Origin: Luteimonas_C sp035250245
GTDB lineage: Bacteria > Pseudomonadota > Gammaproteobacteria > Xanthomonadales > Xanthomonadaceae
Length of the DNA stretch: 64,000 nt
Direction: 5' to 3'
Assembly: GCA_035250245.1 (NCBI GenBank)
Contig: DATFFH010000031.1
Span: forward strand, 57,380-121,379
The notes under the pieces are model-generated. The model was not told the origin of the DNA. It did no database searches and saw only the letters and a program-made list of their open reading frames with translations. Made by a program: the position numbers and the translations under genes. Positions within the stretch are counted from its first letter, which is position 1; each line of letters starts with the position of its first letter. Below, in pieces: positions 34,134-42,030 of the stretch.

Positions 34134-34892
34134 TCAAACCTTTCTCTTGGTGGACCGGGGCACATACACGGATGCGATGTTCTCCGGAGCAAACTCCAGC
34201 TCGGTCGTATTTGGCGGCAAATGGGTGTGTTCGATGGGCATTTCCACGGTCGCCTTGTAACGCACATGCGGTCGCGCGCCATCGCTTGCGGTGATCCGCA
34301 CTTTGACCTTTTCCTGCTTGTCTCCGGTATTTGGGCCATACACGTACAAAACCACAGCTTGACCCACCTGCATCGTTTCCCGCTCCTCCCGGTCTGGAAT
34401 CTTGAACCGCGGGTGATGATCGGCTAGGTGCTCCGCGTTCTGAATCCGCGGCTCTGGCATCTGCACCGGCTGCTCCGGAACGTGGTCGAACACTTCCGAC
34501 TCGCGGAAGTTGGCGATCTTCCGAGGCGTCTCGCCGAAATGGTTCGCCGCGTCCGGGTTCGCCCCAGCCTTGAGCAGTGCTGCGACCATCCCCTTGCTGT
34601 TCAGCCTCTCGCCGTTTCCAGTGCCCAGGTCGCTCGTGGCGGTGAGAAGCGGCGTCGCGCCCGTACGGAAGTACCGTAGCTCCGTGTCCGCGCCGGCGCG
34701 GAGCAACTCCTCGATGCCTTCCAGCCAGCCTGACGATACAGCCGCGTGCAGGGCCGTCGTCCCGTATTCGTCCTGCTTATTGACCAACCCCGTCTGGATT
34801 CCGCGGCGTAACTCGTCCAGGTCGAGCCGTGGACTCCAGCCACCGCAGTTTTCGAGCCAATCCTCCAAGGATGGAGCTTTTTGAACAATCAC
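34134..34892 (-). CDS. Cassette-encoded ankyrin-repeat protein
   Basis: A 252-residue protein starting at GTG with a strong AGGAGG site 7 bases upstream. An N-terminal module (APSLEDWLENCGGWSPRLDLDELRRGI) leads three ankyrin repeats (about 37-125: DEYGTTALHAAVSSGWLEGI, ELRYFRTGATPLLTAT, KGMVAALLKAGANPDAANH). A non-ankyrin C-terminal domain (about 150-252) has alternating polar and beta-like stretches ending in a basic tail. Ankyrins bind other proteins. It lies directly behind a GTTAGGC half site, as a cassette gene does. Its C-terminal part resembles nothing I recognise. A 5' relative exists at 24227-24285. Confidence 0.8.
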   Translation of the reverse strand: MIVQKAPSLEDWLENCGGWSPRLDLDELRRGIQTGLVNKQDEYGTTALHAAVSSGWLEGIEELLRAGADTELRYFRTGATPLLTATSDLGTGNGERLNSKGMVAALLKAGANPDAANHFGETPRKIANFRESEVFDHVPEQPVQMPEPRIQNAEHLADHHPRFKIPDREERETMQVGQAVVLYVYGPNTGDKQEKVKVRITASDGARPHVRYKATVEMPIEHTHLPPNTTELEFAPENIASVYVPRSTKRKV

Positions 34893-34908
34893 TGGGCGCC
34901 TCCTGAAG

Positions 34909-34952
34909 GCCTAACTACGATTGCGCCAGAGCTATGAGCCAAAAAGTTTGAT
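34909..34952 (-). other. Partial attC site (R' half) between two cassettes
   Basis: The plus strand reads GCCTAAC at 34909-34915, a perfect match to the core site, directly before the ankyrin leader. The other half is short and degenerate (GTTTGAT at 34946). The site is shorter than typical and may not fold. Confidence 0.4.
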
Positions 34953-35117
34953 TGCCAGATAGATGGCGGTTACCGCCAGTAACACCAGGCCAATCACACG
35001 CAGGGTCCGGATTTTTGTTGCATCTGGAATTACCTTTGATCCGGCGAATACTGCTTGCGGCCATGCCAGCAGGACGAGACCGATGATTCCAGGAATGGCT
35101 ACGTCTATGAACGACAT
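34932..35117 (-). CDS. Cassette-encoded 61-residue two-helix membrane protein
   Basis: A very small protein with two hydrophobic helices (IPGIIGLVLLAWPQAVFAG and LRVIGLVLLAVTAIYLAIKLF) joined by a polar loop. A TTGGAG site precedes the ATG. The gene starts behind a GTCAGGC half site and ends at the partial attC, so it is a complete cassette. No family recognised. It could be a small membrane toxin, an immunity protein or a regulator; the sequence alone does not decide. Confidence 0.65.
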   Translation of the reverse strand: MSFIDVAIPGIIGLVLLAWPQAVFAGSKVIPDATKIRTLRVIGLVLLAVTAIYLAIKLFGS

Positions 35118-35134
35118 CGACTATCTCCAATGAG

Positions 35135-35310
35135 GCCTGACGTGTTTTCCGTCTACGCTGAATAATCTCGTAGGTTGGGGTAAAACCCCAACATCGTATG
35201 CCGTCGAACGGCAGCATTCTGGCAGATAGGGTTGTTAGGGTTTCACCCCAACCTACGAGCTGAATTATGCCTAGCCACGAAGCGGATTTGGCTTGAATGA
35301 ATTGTCAGCC
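35135..35310 (-). other. attC site interrupted by a 93-bp palindromic element
   Basis: Minus-strand reading: GGCTGACAATTCATTCAAGCC, then CCGCTTCGTGGC and ATAATTCAG. After this the repeat at 35167-35259 intervenes, and the end of the site resumes at ATTATTCAGCG and GTCAGGC (35135-35141). Removing the insert and one 9-bp flank restores a normal attC layout. The TGA stop of the 95-residue cassette gene is in R''. Confidence 0.65.
35167..35259. mobile_element. SMAG-type inverted pair (GTAGGTTGGGG family) inserted in an attC site
   Basis: A 93-bp element with terminal CTCGTAGGTTGGGGT / ACCCCAACCTACGAG. It is flanked by CTGAATAAT (35158-35166) and CTGAATTAT (35260-35268), 8 of 9 identical, which looks like a target-site duplication. 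The element interrupts the attC of the neighbouring cassette and shows that the family was mobile here. No transposase is encoded inside it. Confidence 0.75.
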
Positions 35311-35592
35311 CTCGCCCGAAAGAGGAACTGTCCTACTCTCCAGGTCGCCAGCATCAGCCAGTTGCCGGAGTACTTTGTCAATTATTTCGGCGTTGAGGTC
35401 GCTGACTACAATCATATGCCTTTCCCCTAAATGTAGGCGCGATTGCGATCCATTGACGTAGTCGCCGACGCGCGAGAGAAGGTCGGGTGTGACAAAGAAT
35501 AGCCAGCGTTTCCCGCTTGGGAAGTCAATCGTGACCTCGACCGAGGACATCAGAGGCAGCTCAATTGCGTCATCGATGGTGTAGGGAAACAT
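35305..35592 (-). CDS. Cassette-encoded 95-residue protein of unknown function
   Basis: A small soluble protein with a beta-rich start (SSVEVTIDFPSGKRWLFFVTP), LHLGERHMIVVSDL in the middle and an amphipathic helix near the end (AEIIDKVLRQLADAG). It starts 17 bases behind a GTTAGGC attC end and its TGA lies inside the next attC, so this is a complete cassette. I recall similar short proteins among integron cassettes but cannot name a family. No signal peptide or membrane segment. Confidence 0.7.
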   Translation of the reverse strand: MFPYTIDDAIELPLMSSVEVTIDFPSGKRWLFFVTPDLLSRVGDYVNGSQSRLHLGERHMIVVSDLNAEIIDKVLRQLADAGDLESRTVPLSGEG

Positions 35593-35608
35593 AGACCGGC
35601 TCTTGTGG

Positions 35609-35667
35609 GCCTAACGCCTGAATTAAGCCGAGCCGAGAAGTGGGTTGGCTTAAATGAAATATTAGGG
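35609..35667 (-). other. attC recombination site
   Basis: Minus-strand reading ends GGCTCGGCTTAATTCAGGCGTTAGGC, an exact match to the canonical right half with R' GTTAGGC. The left half (CCCTAATATTTCATTTAAGCC) is slightly diverged. The TAA stop of the 144-residue cassette gene lies within its R''. Confidence 0.85.
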
Positions 35668-36096
35668 CGCAGCCAATGCACCGCTAAAGTAACTGCGCGT
35701 TTTTGCACTAAGCAGAGCCCACAGATTGATCGCGATCTCTAGACCGCTGCGCACGACATTGGCGATCAACTTATTGGCAGGAACCAAGCTGTCCTGAACC
35801 TGGCCGAGAATAATGGCGTTTTGGACAAGAATGCTTCCATAAAACGCCAAAGCCGCCGCCAGCATTAGCCAGCGCCCGCGAGGTTTGCCAAGTAAGGCCA
35901 GCACAGATGAAACGACTAGAAGGCCAGCGGTGAAAGCGGCCAGCGTAGCCGTACCCGCGTCAAACCGTGCCGCGTCAGGAACGCGCGAAGAAGTGGAAAT
36001 AAAAACCAGTGCGGTCAAGCTGATGAGGCCGACCAGAATGTTCATGAGTGCGGCCAACCAGAGACGTTTTGGTCGCTTGAGTCGTAGTGCGGTCAT
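35662..36096 (-). CDS. Cassette-encoded four-helix membrane protein
   Basis: A 144-residue protein with four hydrophobic helices (LAALMNILVGLISLTALVF, ATLAAFTAGLLVVSSVLALL, WLMLAAALAFYGSILVQNA, and a weaker VRSGLEIAINLWALL). It starts 5 bases behind a GTTAGGG attC end, with only a GGGGG stretch as ribosome site, and its TAA lies in the next attC. No family recognised. The arrangement is that of an intact gene cassette. Confidence 0.72.
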   Translation of the reverse strand: MTALRLKRPKRLWLAALMNILVGLISLTALVFISTSSRVPDAARFDAGTATLAAFTAGLLVVSSVLALLGKPRGRWLMLAAALAFYGSILVQNAIILGQVQDSLVPANKLIANVVRSGLEIAINLWALLSAKTRSYFSGALAAP

Positions 36097-36100
36097 ATGC

Positions 36101-36158
36101 CCCCTAACGCCTGAAAGAAGTCGCCGCGAAGCGGTGTCGGCTTGGTTGAATTGTTAGC
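36101..36158 (-). other. attC recombination site
   Basis: Minus-strand reading: CGCTAACAATTCAACCAAGCCGACACCGCTTCGCGGCGACTTCTTTCAGGCGTTAGGG. R'' is CGCTAAC and R' is GTTAGGG, one or two mismatches each from consensus, with a perfectly placed GCTTCGCGGC centre. The TAA of the 108-residue gene lies in R''. Confidence 0.85.
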
Positions 36159-36480
36159 GGCCTAGCCAAGGAGCGCGAGCGGCTAGCTTTTTGCGGCCCT
36201 CAATCTTTCGGGGGTCAGTCCAGCGTACAAACCGGCGGTGCAAATAATAGAGGAGAAAGGCAGGCGGAGCAGTGATGGCAAATATCAGCCATGCATGCTC
36301 TCGACCAAAGGCCTGGACCGCGGGAATCTTTATGAAGTAACGGTAGCTCCAGCGAGTCAGCAATTTTGGGCTGTCGGTAGTCTCTGACGAGAGTTTCCAG
36401 GCGGCCTCATGCCACATGACAAAGATGCCAAATATTCCCGAAGCGAACGTCAAGATGGCAAGGATCTTGAAAATATCCAT
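36154..36480 (-). CDS. Cassette-encoded two-helix membrane protein
   Basis: A 108-residue protein with an N-terminal helix (ILAILTFASGIFGIFVMWH) and a second one (WLIFAITAPPAFLLYYL), ending in a basic tail. It starts directly behind an attC-like end (GCATTAGCGTCC) without a clear ribosome site and stops inside the next attC. It is the first cassette of the minus-strand array. No family recognised. Confidence 0.7.
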   Translation of the reverse strand: MDIFKILAILTFASGIFGIFVMWHEAAWKLSSETTDSPKLLTRWSYRYFIKIPAVQAFGREHAWLIFAITAPPAFLLYYLHRRFVRWTDPRKIEGRKKLAARAPWLGR

Positions 36481-36483
36481 TGG

Positions 36484-36537
36484 ACGCTAATGCCTGAAAG
36501 CCGACGTGCGAAGCCCGTCAGCTTGGATGGATCGAGG
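36484..36537 (-). other. Degenerate attC-like site at the array boundary
   Basis: Minus-strand reading ends GCTTCGCACGTCGGCTTTCAGGCATTAGCG, matching the right half of the neighbouring attC, but the left half (CGATCCATCCAAGC) lacks a proper R''. It is the outermost site, 28 bases behind the DUF885 gene. No attI or integrase gene is visible beside it. Confidence 0.55.
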
Positions 36538-36564
36538 GCTGCGAAACGACCCCACTCGCTCCAC

Positions 36565-38385
36565 CTACTTGATCGGCTCATCCAACATCAACTCCCGCAC
36601 GAACCGCGGCGGCGGGGCGCCATAGGACAGCACCTTGTCGTGGTAGGCCTTCAAGTCGAAATCCTTACCCTGTTTGGCTTCGACCGCCTTGCGCATGTCG
36701 AACTGCTCCTGCGCGCCGACGAAGTAGGTGGGCAGCTGCGCAGAAGTCAGTTGCGCGCGCACCCATTTGCCGGCCGCTTCGCGTTCCTGTTGGAAGGCTT
36801 GTTTGGTCATCAGCTCCATCGCCTGTTCGCGGCTCCAGCCGTCTACGTGTACGCCTTGGTCCAGGATCGCGTTGGCGATGGTGCGCAGATAGAACTTCAG
36901 CTGCACCAGACGGAACAGCGGGTCGTTGTCCAGATAACCGGCGTCGGCCATCACGTCCTCGGTGTAGACCGCCCAGCCTTCGGCGAACAGGCCCGAGCGC
37001 AGCACCGCGCGCAGGGTGGAACCGGCTTTCACCGAATGCGCACCTTCCAGGTAATGGCCCGGCATCGCTTCGTGGATCGATAGCAGATGGATCATCCGGC
37101 TGTTGTATTCGCGCAGGAACGAATCGACCTGTTCCTGGCTCCAGTCGTCCGGAATCGGCGAGATCGCGTAATAAGTGTCCAGGCCCTTGTCGAGCGGGCC
37201 CGGCGAATCGCAATACGCGACCGCCACGCCGCGCTGGAATTCGGGCATCAGGATGATCTTCACCGGATCGTCCGGCACCGTGACCAGATTCTTGGCGCGG
37301 GTGAAGGCAGTGGCATCGGCCAGCGTCTTCTTGGCGAAATCGACCACCTGGTCGCGCGCGGGGCGGTCGGCATAAGCCAGTTCCAGCGCGGCCTCGATCG
37401 CTTTCTGACGCTGCTCGTCGCTGGGCGCATCCGGCATCGCCGGTGCGTTCGGCTTGTCTTTCAGCACGGTTCGCGCGACGGCGTACATCTCGTCGCGAAC
37501 GCGCTTCAACTCGGCCTCGGCGCGCTGTTTGATCTCGGCGCGCGACAGCGCCGAATTCAATGAGAACTGCAGCTTCTCGTCGTACAGCTTGGCGCCGATG
37601 CGGAAATCGCCCTTCGCGTTGGGCACCAAAGTCTTGTCCAGCCACGTCTGCTGTTCGGCGACGGCTTTGCGCAGGCCTTCGACCGCAGCATCGAGCCGCT
37701 TCCGGTCCTCGCCGCTGAGCTGGGACGCGTTCGGCGCGATGAACTGATCGATCAGGTCGAGGACGCCCGCATTCTGCTTGGCGACGGTCTCGGCATGGAT
37801 TTTCGGCACGCGCGCCGGATCCAAGTTCTCGCGGGCCTGCGCGAACAGCGCGGGGATTTTTTCCATGCGCGCAGTCGCCGATTTCAACCGTTCCGGCATG
37901 GGCGCGAATTCGCGAGCCATTAGGCTGTAGATGGCGCCGCCGGCCAGGCCGCTGTAGGCCTGCGGATCCCAAGCCCAGCTCTGCAAGGTTTCAGCGCCCC
38001 AGATGTCGCCGCGCAACTGGTTGCGCAGGATCATCGCGTCGACCTGATTGTCGCGCGAAAGCTTGGAAGCGTCGATCGCGTCGAGTTCGGCCAGCATCTT
38101 CTTGCTGAAGTCCACGCCTTTCTGTCGGCCGGCTGCGCTCAGGTCGTCGAGCTCGGCATCGAAACGATGATCGCCGGCCTGCGTGGCGCCGACCGGATTG
38201 AGCTGCAGCCAGCCGTCGAGCCAACGCTTGGACAGGTCGGCGAATTTCGCATCCTGTTCGGAAGCGGTTTGCGTACCGGTCGCCGGTTTCGCATCGGTGG
38301 CGGTCGGCGTCGGCGATTGGCCTTGGCAGGCGGCGAGGGCCGCAGTCAACGCGGCGGCGAGCAGGAGAGGGCGGGTGTGGCGCAT
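36565..38385 (-). CDS. DUF885-family lipoprotein (putative zinc metallopeptidase)
   Basis: A 606-residue protein with lipoprotein signal (LTAALAACQ, Cys about 20) and a helical DUF885 body. The conserved HEAMPGHYLEG (HExxxGH, about 437-443) followed by LFAEGWAVYTEDVMADAG (second Glu) is the hallmark of the family and resembles the active site of M32/M3-like zincins. It is the last gene of an M1 peptidase, membrane protein, DUF885 operon, with one base between stop and start. It should act at the envelope, perhaps on peptides. The attC array begins right behind it. Confidence 0.88.
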   Translation of the reverse strand: MRHTRPLLLAAALTAALAACQGQSPTPTATDAKPATGTQTASEQDAKFADLSKRWLDGWLQLNPVGATQAGDHRFDAELDDLSAAGRQKGVDFSKKMLAELDAIDASKLSRDNQVDAMILRNQLRGDIWGAETLQSWAWDPQAYSGLAGGAIYSLMAREFAPMPERLKSATARMEKIPALFAQARENLDPARVPKIHAETVAKQNAGVLDLIDQFIAPNASQLSGEDRKRLDAAVEGLRKAVAEQQTWLDKTLVPNAKGDFRIGAKLYDEKLQFSLNSALSRAEIKQRAEAELKRVRDEMYAVARTVLKDKPNAPAMPDAPSDEQRQKAIEAALELAYADRPARDQVVDFAKKTLADATAFTRAKNLVTVPDDPVKIILMPEFQRGVAVAYCDSPGPLDKGLDTYYAISPIPDDWSQEQVDSFLREYNSRMIHLLSIHEAMPGHYLEGAHSVKAGSTLRAVLRSGLFAEGWAVYTEDVMADAGYLDNDPLFRLVQLKFYLRTIANAILDQGVHVDGWSREQAMELMTKQAFQQEREAAGKWVRAQLTSAQLPTYFVGAQEQFDMRKAVEAKQGKDFDLKAYHDKVLSYGAPPPRFVRELMLDEPIK

Positions 38386-38386
38386 G

Positions 38387-39349
38387 TCAGGTGCTCGCAG
38401 GTTCGGTTTGCTGCATGGAAAGGAAAGCGTCGGTGTTGGTCGCGGCCGGCGCGCTCGTGGCGGCGGACGCCAACGGTGCGGCGCCGGCCAGATCGGCGAA
38501 GCCGTACAAGCGCGCGATCCGCCCCCAAGCCAGGAACACGATCGCCAACTGCGCCAGCAGCAATCCCAATAGGAAACCGCCCATGCCCGCGCCGTCGACG
38601 TTGATGCGCCACAGCGCCAGCAGCGATGCGATGACGTAGGCGAACAGGCTGGTGCCCAGATACACGATCAGGCTGGCCAGCGGACGGCGGAAGACGAGCT
38701 TGGTGCCGCGCCACCAGGCTTTGATCGCCGAGCGCAGTCCGCCGTCGGCGCCGAAACATCCGCGGCCGGCTTCGACGGTCATGTGCCCGATCACGAACAG
38801 CACCGCCAGAACGATCAGGCCGATCGTCCGGCCGCTCTCGACTTCCGATTCGAGGATCGCTTTGTCTTCGTGGCGCGTGCCCAGATGGATCGCGGCCATG
38901 CCCAGGCCGATCGCGACCGCCAGCGGCAGGATCGACCACAGCAGCGTGCGGAACATGCGGCCGTATTCGGCGAAACCGCCGTGCAGCAGTTCGCCCATGC
39001 GCAGCTTGCGGCCGGCGCGGATCGAAGCCACCACCATGCCGGCCAACCAGGGCGACAACAGCACGGTCACGGCGAAGGCGAACAGGCCGGCGACGCTGAT
39101 GCCGCCCAGCGCCTCGTCCAAACCCATCAGCGCATCGGCGAACAGCGGCAAATCCTTGCCGGAGGCGATCGCCGCGGCTTGCGGCGACTGGCCCCACAGG
39201 CCTTGCAGCGCGCTCCACATCGGCAAGGCCACCAGCAATGTCGGCAGCCACAAGGCCAGCAGCCACCACAGCAGCAAGCGCCACTGCGCGGCGTTGCGCA
39301 GGCCCGAGATCAATGCGGCGATGCCGCCGCGGCGTACGGAAGCATTCAT
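38387..39349 (-). CDS. Polytopic membrane protein of unknown function
   Basis: A 320-residue protein with six or so hydrophobic helices (for example LLLWWLLALWLPTLLVALPMW, VAGLFAFAVTVLLSPWLAGMVV, TIGLIVLAVLFVIGHM) and a disordered Ala/Thr-rich tail. Its ATG overlaps the stop of the M1 peptidase gene (ATGA), and its stop is one base from the DUF885 start, so all three genes are tightly coupled. I do not recognise a family. The context suggests a partner of the two peptidases. Confidence 0.75.
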   Translation of the reverse strand: MNASVRRGGIAALISGLRNAAQWRLLLWWLLALWLPTLLVALPMWSALQGLWGQSPQAAAIASGKDLPLFADALMGLDEALGGISVAGLFAFAVTVLLSPWLAGMVVASIRAGRKLRMGELLHGGFAEYGRMFRTLLWSILPLAVAIGLGMAAIHLGTRHEDKAILESEVESGRTIGLIVLAVLFVIGHMTVEAGRGCFGADGGLRSAIKAWWRGTKLVFRRPLASLIVYLGTSLFAYVIASLLALWRINVDGAGMGGFLLGLLLAQLAIVFLAWGRIARLYGFADLAGAAPLASAATSAPAATNTDAFLSMQQTEPAST

Positions 39350-41538
39350 AGGCTCACCAGCATCGCGAAGAGGGTCTGCAGCGCGGCGGCGATGTCGCCG
39401 GTCCAGCGCCGGGTGGCGGAACGGTCGCCGTCGAGCGTGCGGCCGTTATCCAACTTGTTGCGGTCCAGGTTGATGTTGCCGTCCGGATCCAGTTGCGCGG
39501 ACACGGCCTTGCTGCGCTTGACCCAACTGAAGCGTTGCCAGGGTTGGGTGCCGCTGAAGCGCACGGTTTCCGAACTGCCGTCGGCGAAGGTCACGCGCAG
39601 CACTTGCGGCACGTCGGCGCCGTCGCGCTTGACCAGCACGGTGGTGCGGTACGGGAACGGGCCTTCGCCTTCCTTCGCCTTCGGATTCTTCTCTTTCCAG
39701 GCATTGCGCTTGTCGGCGATCGCCTTGTCCAGAGCCTTGCTGGTCAGTTCGACGCGCTTGCCGCCGCGTTCGACATAGCCCGGCACCGGCAACGCTTCCA
39801 TGCTGGAGAATTGGGCGATGCTGTCGTCGACCTTGCGCGTGGAATACACCTGCTGCGCGAAGATGCGTTCGACCGTCGCGCGCTGGCCCGTGCCTTCGAT
39901 CAGCGCCTCGCGGAAATCGGCGATGCTGGGATGGCGGAACTTCCAGCGCGCGTAGTACAGCTTGAACGCGCGTTCCAGCGCTTCTTTGCCGACCGCCTGT
40001 TCCAGATCGTGCATCGTGGTGGCGGTGCGCGAATAGACCGTGCCGTAGCTGCGGCTGGACATGCGGTTCCAGGAATTCTGGCCGAGCGCATCGCCCGGTG
40101 CGTCGTTCATCGCGCCCAGTCGTTCCATGTCGAAACCGTGCAGGCTCGGCGCGAAGCCGATCTTCTTCAGGAACGGCGTGGTCAGATCCAGGCCCTGCTT
40201 GCGTTCGCGCAGCATGCGCTGGTCCCAGTATTCGTTCAGGCCTTCGTCGAGCATCGGCTCTTCGAATTCGTTCGAAGCCAGGATGCCGTAGAAATAGCCG
40301 TGGCCGAATTCGTGGATGGTGACGAAATCCAGGCCGAAGCGGGCCAGGGTGCCCGGATCGACGTTCTTGTAGCTGGATGCGGTGAAGAAGGTCGGATACT
40401 CCATGCCGCCGGCTTCCTGCGCATTGAACGGCGGGATCACCACGGTCACGGTCTTGTACGGATACGGCCCCAAGGTGCGCGAGAAATAGGCCAGCGAATC
40501 GATCGTCGCCTGCAGTGCGGGCTGCGCGTTGTTTTCGTATTCGGGGTGGTACAGCACCCGCACCTTCACCTTCGGGCTGCCCGGGCCTTCGTAGGTGCCG
40601 TCCAATGGTTTGGCGTAGCGGTTGTCGGCGGTCCAGGCGAAATCGTGCACGTCGCCCTGGACGAAGCGATGGGTGACTTTGCCGTCGCGTTCGACCGGGG
40701 CGCCGGTCTCTTCACCGGTGGCGCCCACGGTGTAGCCCTTGGGCACGGTGATGCGCACGTCGTATTCGCCGAAATCGGCGTAGAACTCGCTGTGCATGTG
40801 GAATTCGTGCACGTTCCAGCGCGGTGCGGCCGCGCCGCGCTCGCCGGGCAGTTCCAGCACGCCGATTTTCGGGAACCACTGCGCGACCAGGTGGAAGGTG
40901 CCGTAGTAGCCGGTGCGCGCGGTCACTCGCGGCAACTGGTTGAAGAAATCGATGTCCAGCGTGGTGCTGGCGCCGGGCGCGACCGGTTGCGGCAGGTCGA
41001 GCCGCACCACGGTGCGATCGGTGGACGGACCGCCGTCGGGCTGCACGTAACGCCATTTCACCGGCTGGCCGCTCTGCTGCACTTTCTGCAGGCGGCTGTA
41101 GCCCCAGTCGCCATCTTCGATCGGCACGTCGCTGCGGAACGCGAAGCTCAGATTGCGCTGTTCGGTCATGAACGTGCTGTTCGCGCTCTCGAACGCGTTG
41201 AGGTACAGGTGCAGGTACACCGCGCATACCGGCTGCGCGCTGCGGTTGCGCCAGGTGAGTTTCTGCTTGCCGTCGATGGTGTGCTTGACCGGATCCAGCG
41301 CCGCCTGGATTTCGTAGCGGACCACGCGATCGGACAAGGTTGCTTCGTCGCCTTTGCGCGGCCCGCCCCAGGCCTCGGGCGCGCTGGGCACGGACACGGC
41401 CGCGGCATTCGCCGCGGCGAACGGGATGTCGGCGCAACCGCTGGCCTGCGCAGCGGGCGCGGCTTGCTTGGCGACGGCGGTGGCGATGGGCAGGCAAAGC
41501 AGTAGGCCCAACGCCGGCAAGGCTCGGAATCTCGGCAT
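39346..41538 (-). CDS. Exported M1-family metallopeptidase (gluzincin)
   Basis: A 730-residue protein with a signal peptide (cleavage after AVA, about residue 23) and an aminopeptidase-N-like beta domain followed by the zinc site TIHEFGHGYFYG (HExxH about 407) with the second Glu in LDEGLNEYWDQ. The exopeptidase GxMEN motif is replaced by AGGMEYPT, so the substrate may differ from classic aminopeptidase N. The start at 41538 is preferred over the longer frame because it opens the signal peptide. It heads the operon with a membrane protein and a DUF885 lipoprotein. Confidence 0.9.
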   Translation of the reverse strand: MPRFRALPALGLLLCLPIATAVAKQAAPAAQASGCADIPFAAANAAAVSVPSAPEAWGGPRKGDEATLSDRVVRYEIQAALDPVKHTIDGKQKLTWRNRSAQPVCAVYLHLYLNAFESANSTFMTEQRNLSFAFRSDVPIEDGDWGYSRLQKVQQSGQPVKWRYVQPDGGPSTDRTVVRLDLPQPVAPGASTTLDIDFFNQLPRVTARTGYYGTFHLVAQWFPKIGVLELPGERGAAAPRWNVHEFHMHSEFYADFGEYDVRITVPKGYTVGATGEETGAPVERDGKVTHRFVQGDVHDFAWTADNRYAKPLDGTYEGPGSPKVKVRVLYHPEYENNAQPALQATIDSLAYFSRTLGPYPYKTVTVVIPPFNAQEAGGMEYPTFFTASSYKNVDPGTLARFGLDFVTIHEFGHGYFYGILASNEFEEPMLDEGLNEYWDQRMLRERKQGLDLTTPFLKKIGFAPSLHGFDMERLGAMNDAPGDALGQNSWNRMSSRSYGTVYSRTATTMHDLEQAVGKEALERAFKLYYARWKFRHPSIADFREALIEGTGQRATVERIFAQQVYSTRKVDDSIAQFSSMEALPVPGYVERGGKRVELTSKALDKAIADKRNAWKEKNPKAKEGEGPFPYRTTVLVKRDGADVPQVLRVTFADGSSETVRFSGTQPWQRFSWVKRSKAVSAQLDPDGNINLDRNKLDNGRTLDGDRSATRRWTGDIAAALQTLFAMLVSL

Positions 41539-41669
41539 AGTGCGGGTTCCCCAGGAGAGCAACCCCTGAGCCTGGGCCATCCCCCGCGCCTGGGCAAGCA
41601 GGACCCTCGGCCGATGCGGCCCGGCGCAGTTCGCGTTATCTTTGTCCTCTTCCCAGCACCGAGCGCGGC

Positions 41670-42020
41670 ATGAAGCATCAAGGCAGTTGCCATTGCGGCC
41701 AGATCGCCTTCGAATTGAATGCGGACGTCACCGACGCCATCGACTGCAATTGTTCGATGTGCCGGCGCCGCGGCGGCTTGCTCGCTTTCTTTCCGCGAGA
41801 AGCACTGACCTTGAAGACGCCGGAGTCCGAATACCGGACCTACTTCTTCAACAAGGAAAAGCTGGCGCACCATTTCTGCCCGAATTGCGGCATTGCGCCG
41901 TTCAGCGAGGGCGTGAATCCGAAGACCGGGCAGGCGACGGCGGCGGTGAACGTGCGCTGTTTGCCGGATGTGGATTTGTCCGCGATCAAGATCACCCAGG
42001 TCGACGGCGCCAGTTTTTAA
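41670..42020 (+). CDS. GFA/CENP-V-family zinc protein
   Basis: A 116-residue protein with the cysteine pattern of the GFA fold: GSCHCGQIAFE, CNCSMCRRRGG and FCPNCGIAPF, binding two zinc ions. The family includes glutathione-dependent formaldehyde-activating enzyme, but most bacterial members have unknown roles. It appears as a single-gene unit, ended by a palindromic repeat pair. Confidence 0.9.
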   Translation: MKHQGSCHCGQIAFELNADVTDAIDCNCSMCRRRGGLLAFFPREALTLKTPESEYRTYFFNKEKLAHHFCPNCGIAPFSEGVNPKTGQATAAVNVRCLPDVDLSAIKITQVDGASF

Positions 42021-42030
42021 GCGACGATCC

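Noticed and set aside
36540..41600. A search for an integron integrase upstream of the cassette array.
   Set aside because: All frames there are accounted for by the DUF885, membrane and M1 peptidase genes; no tyrosine recombinase motifs are present.
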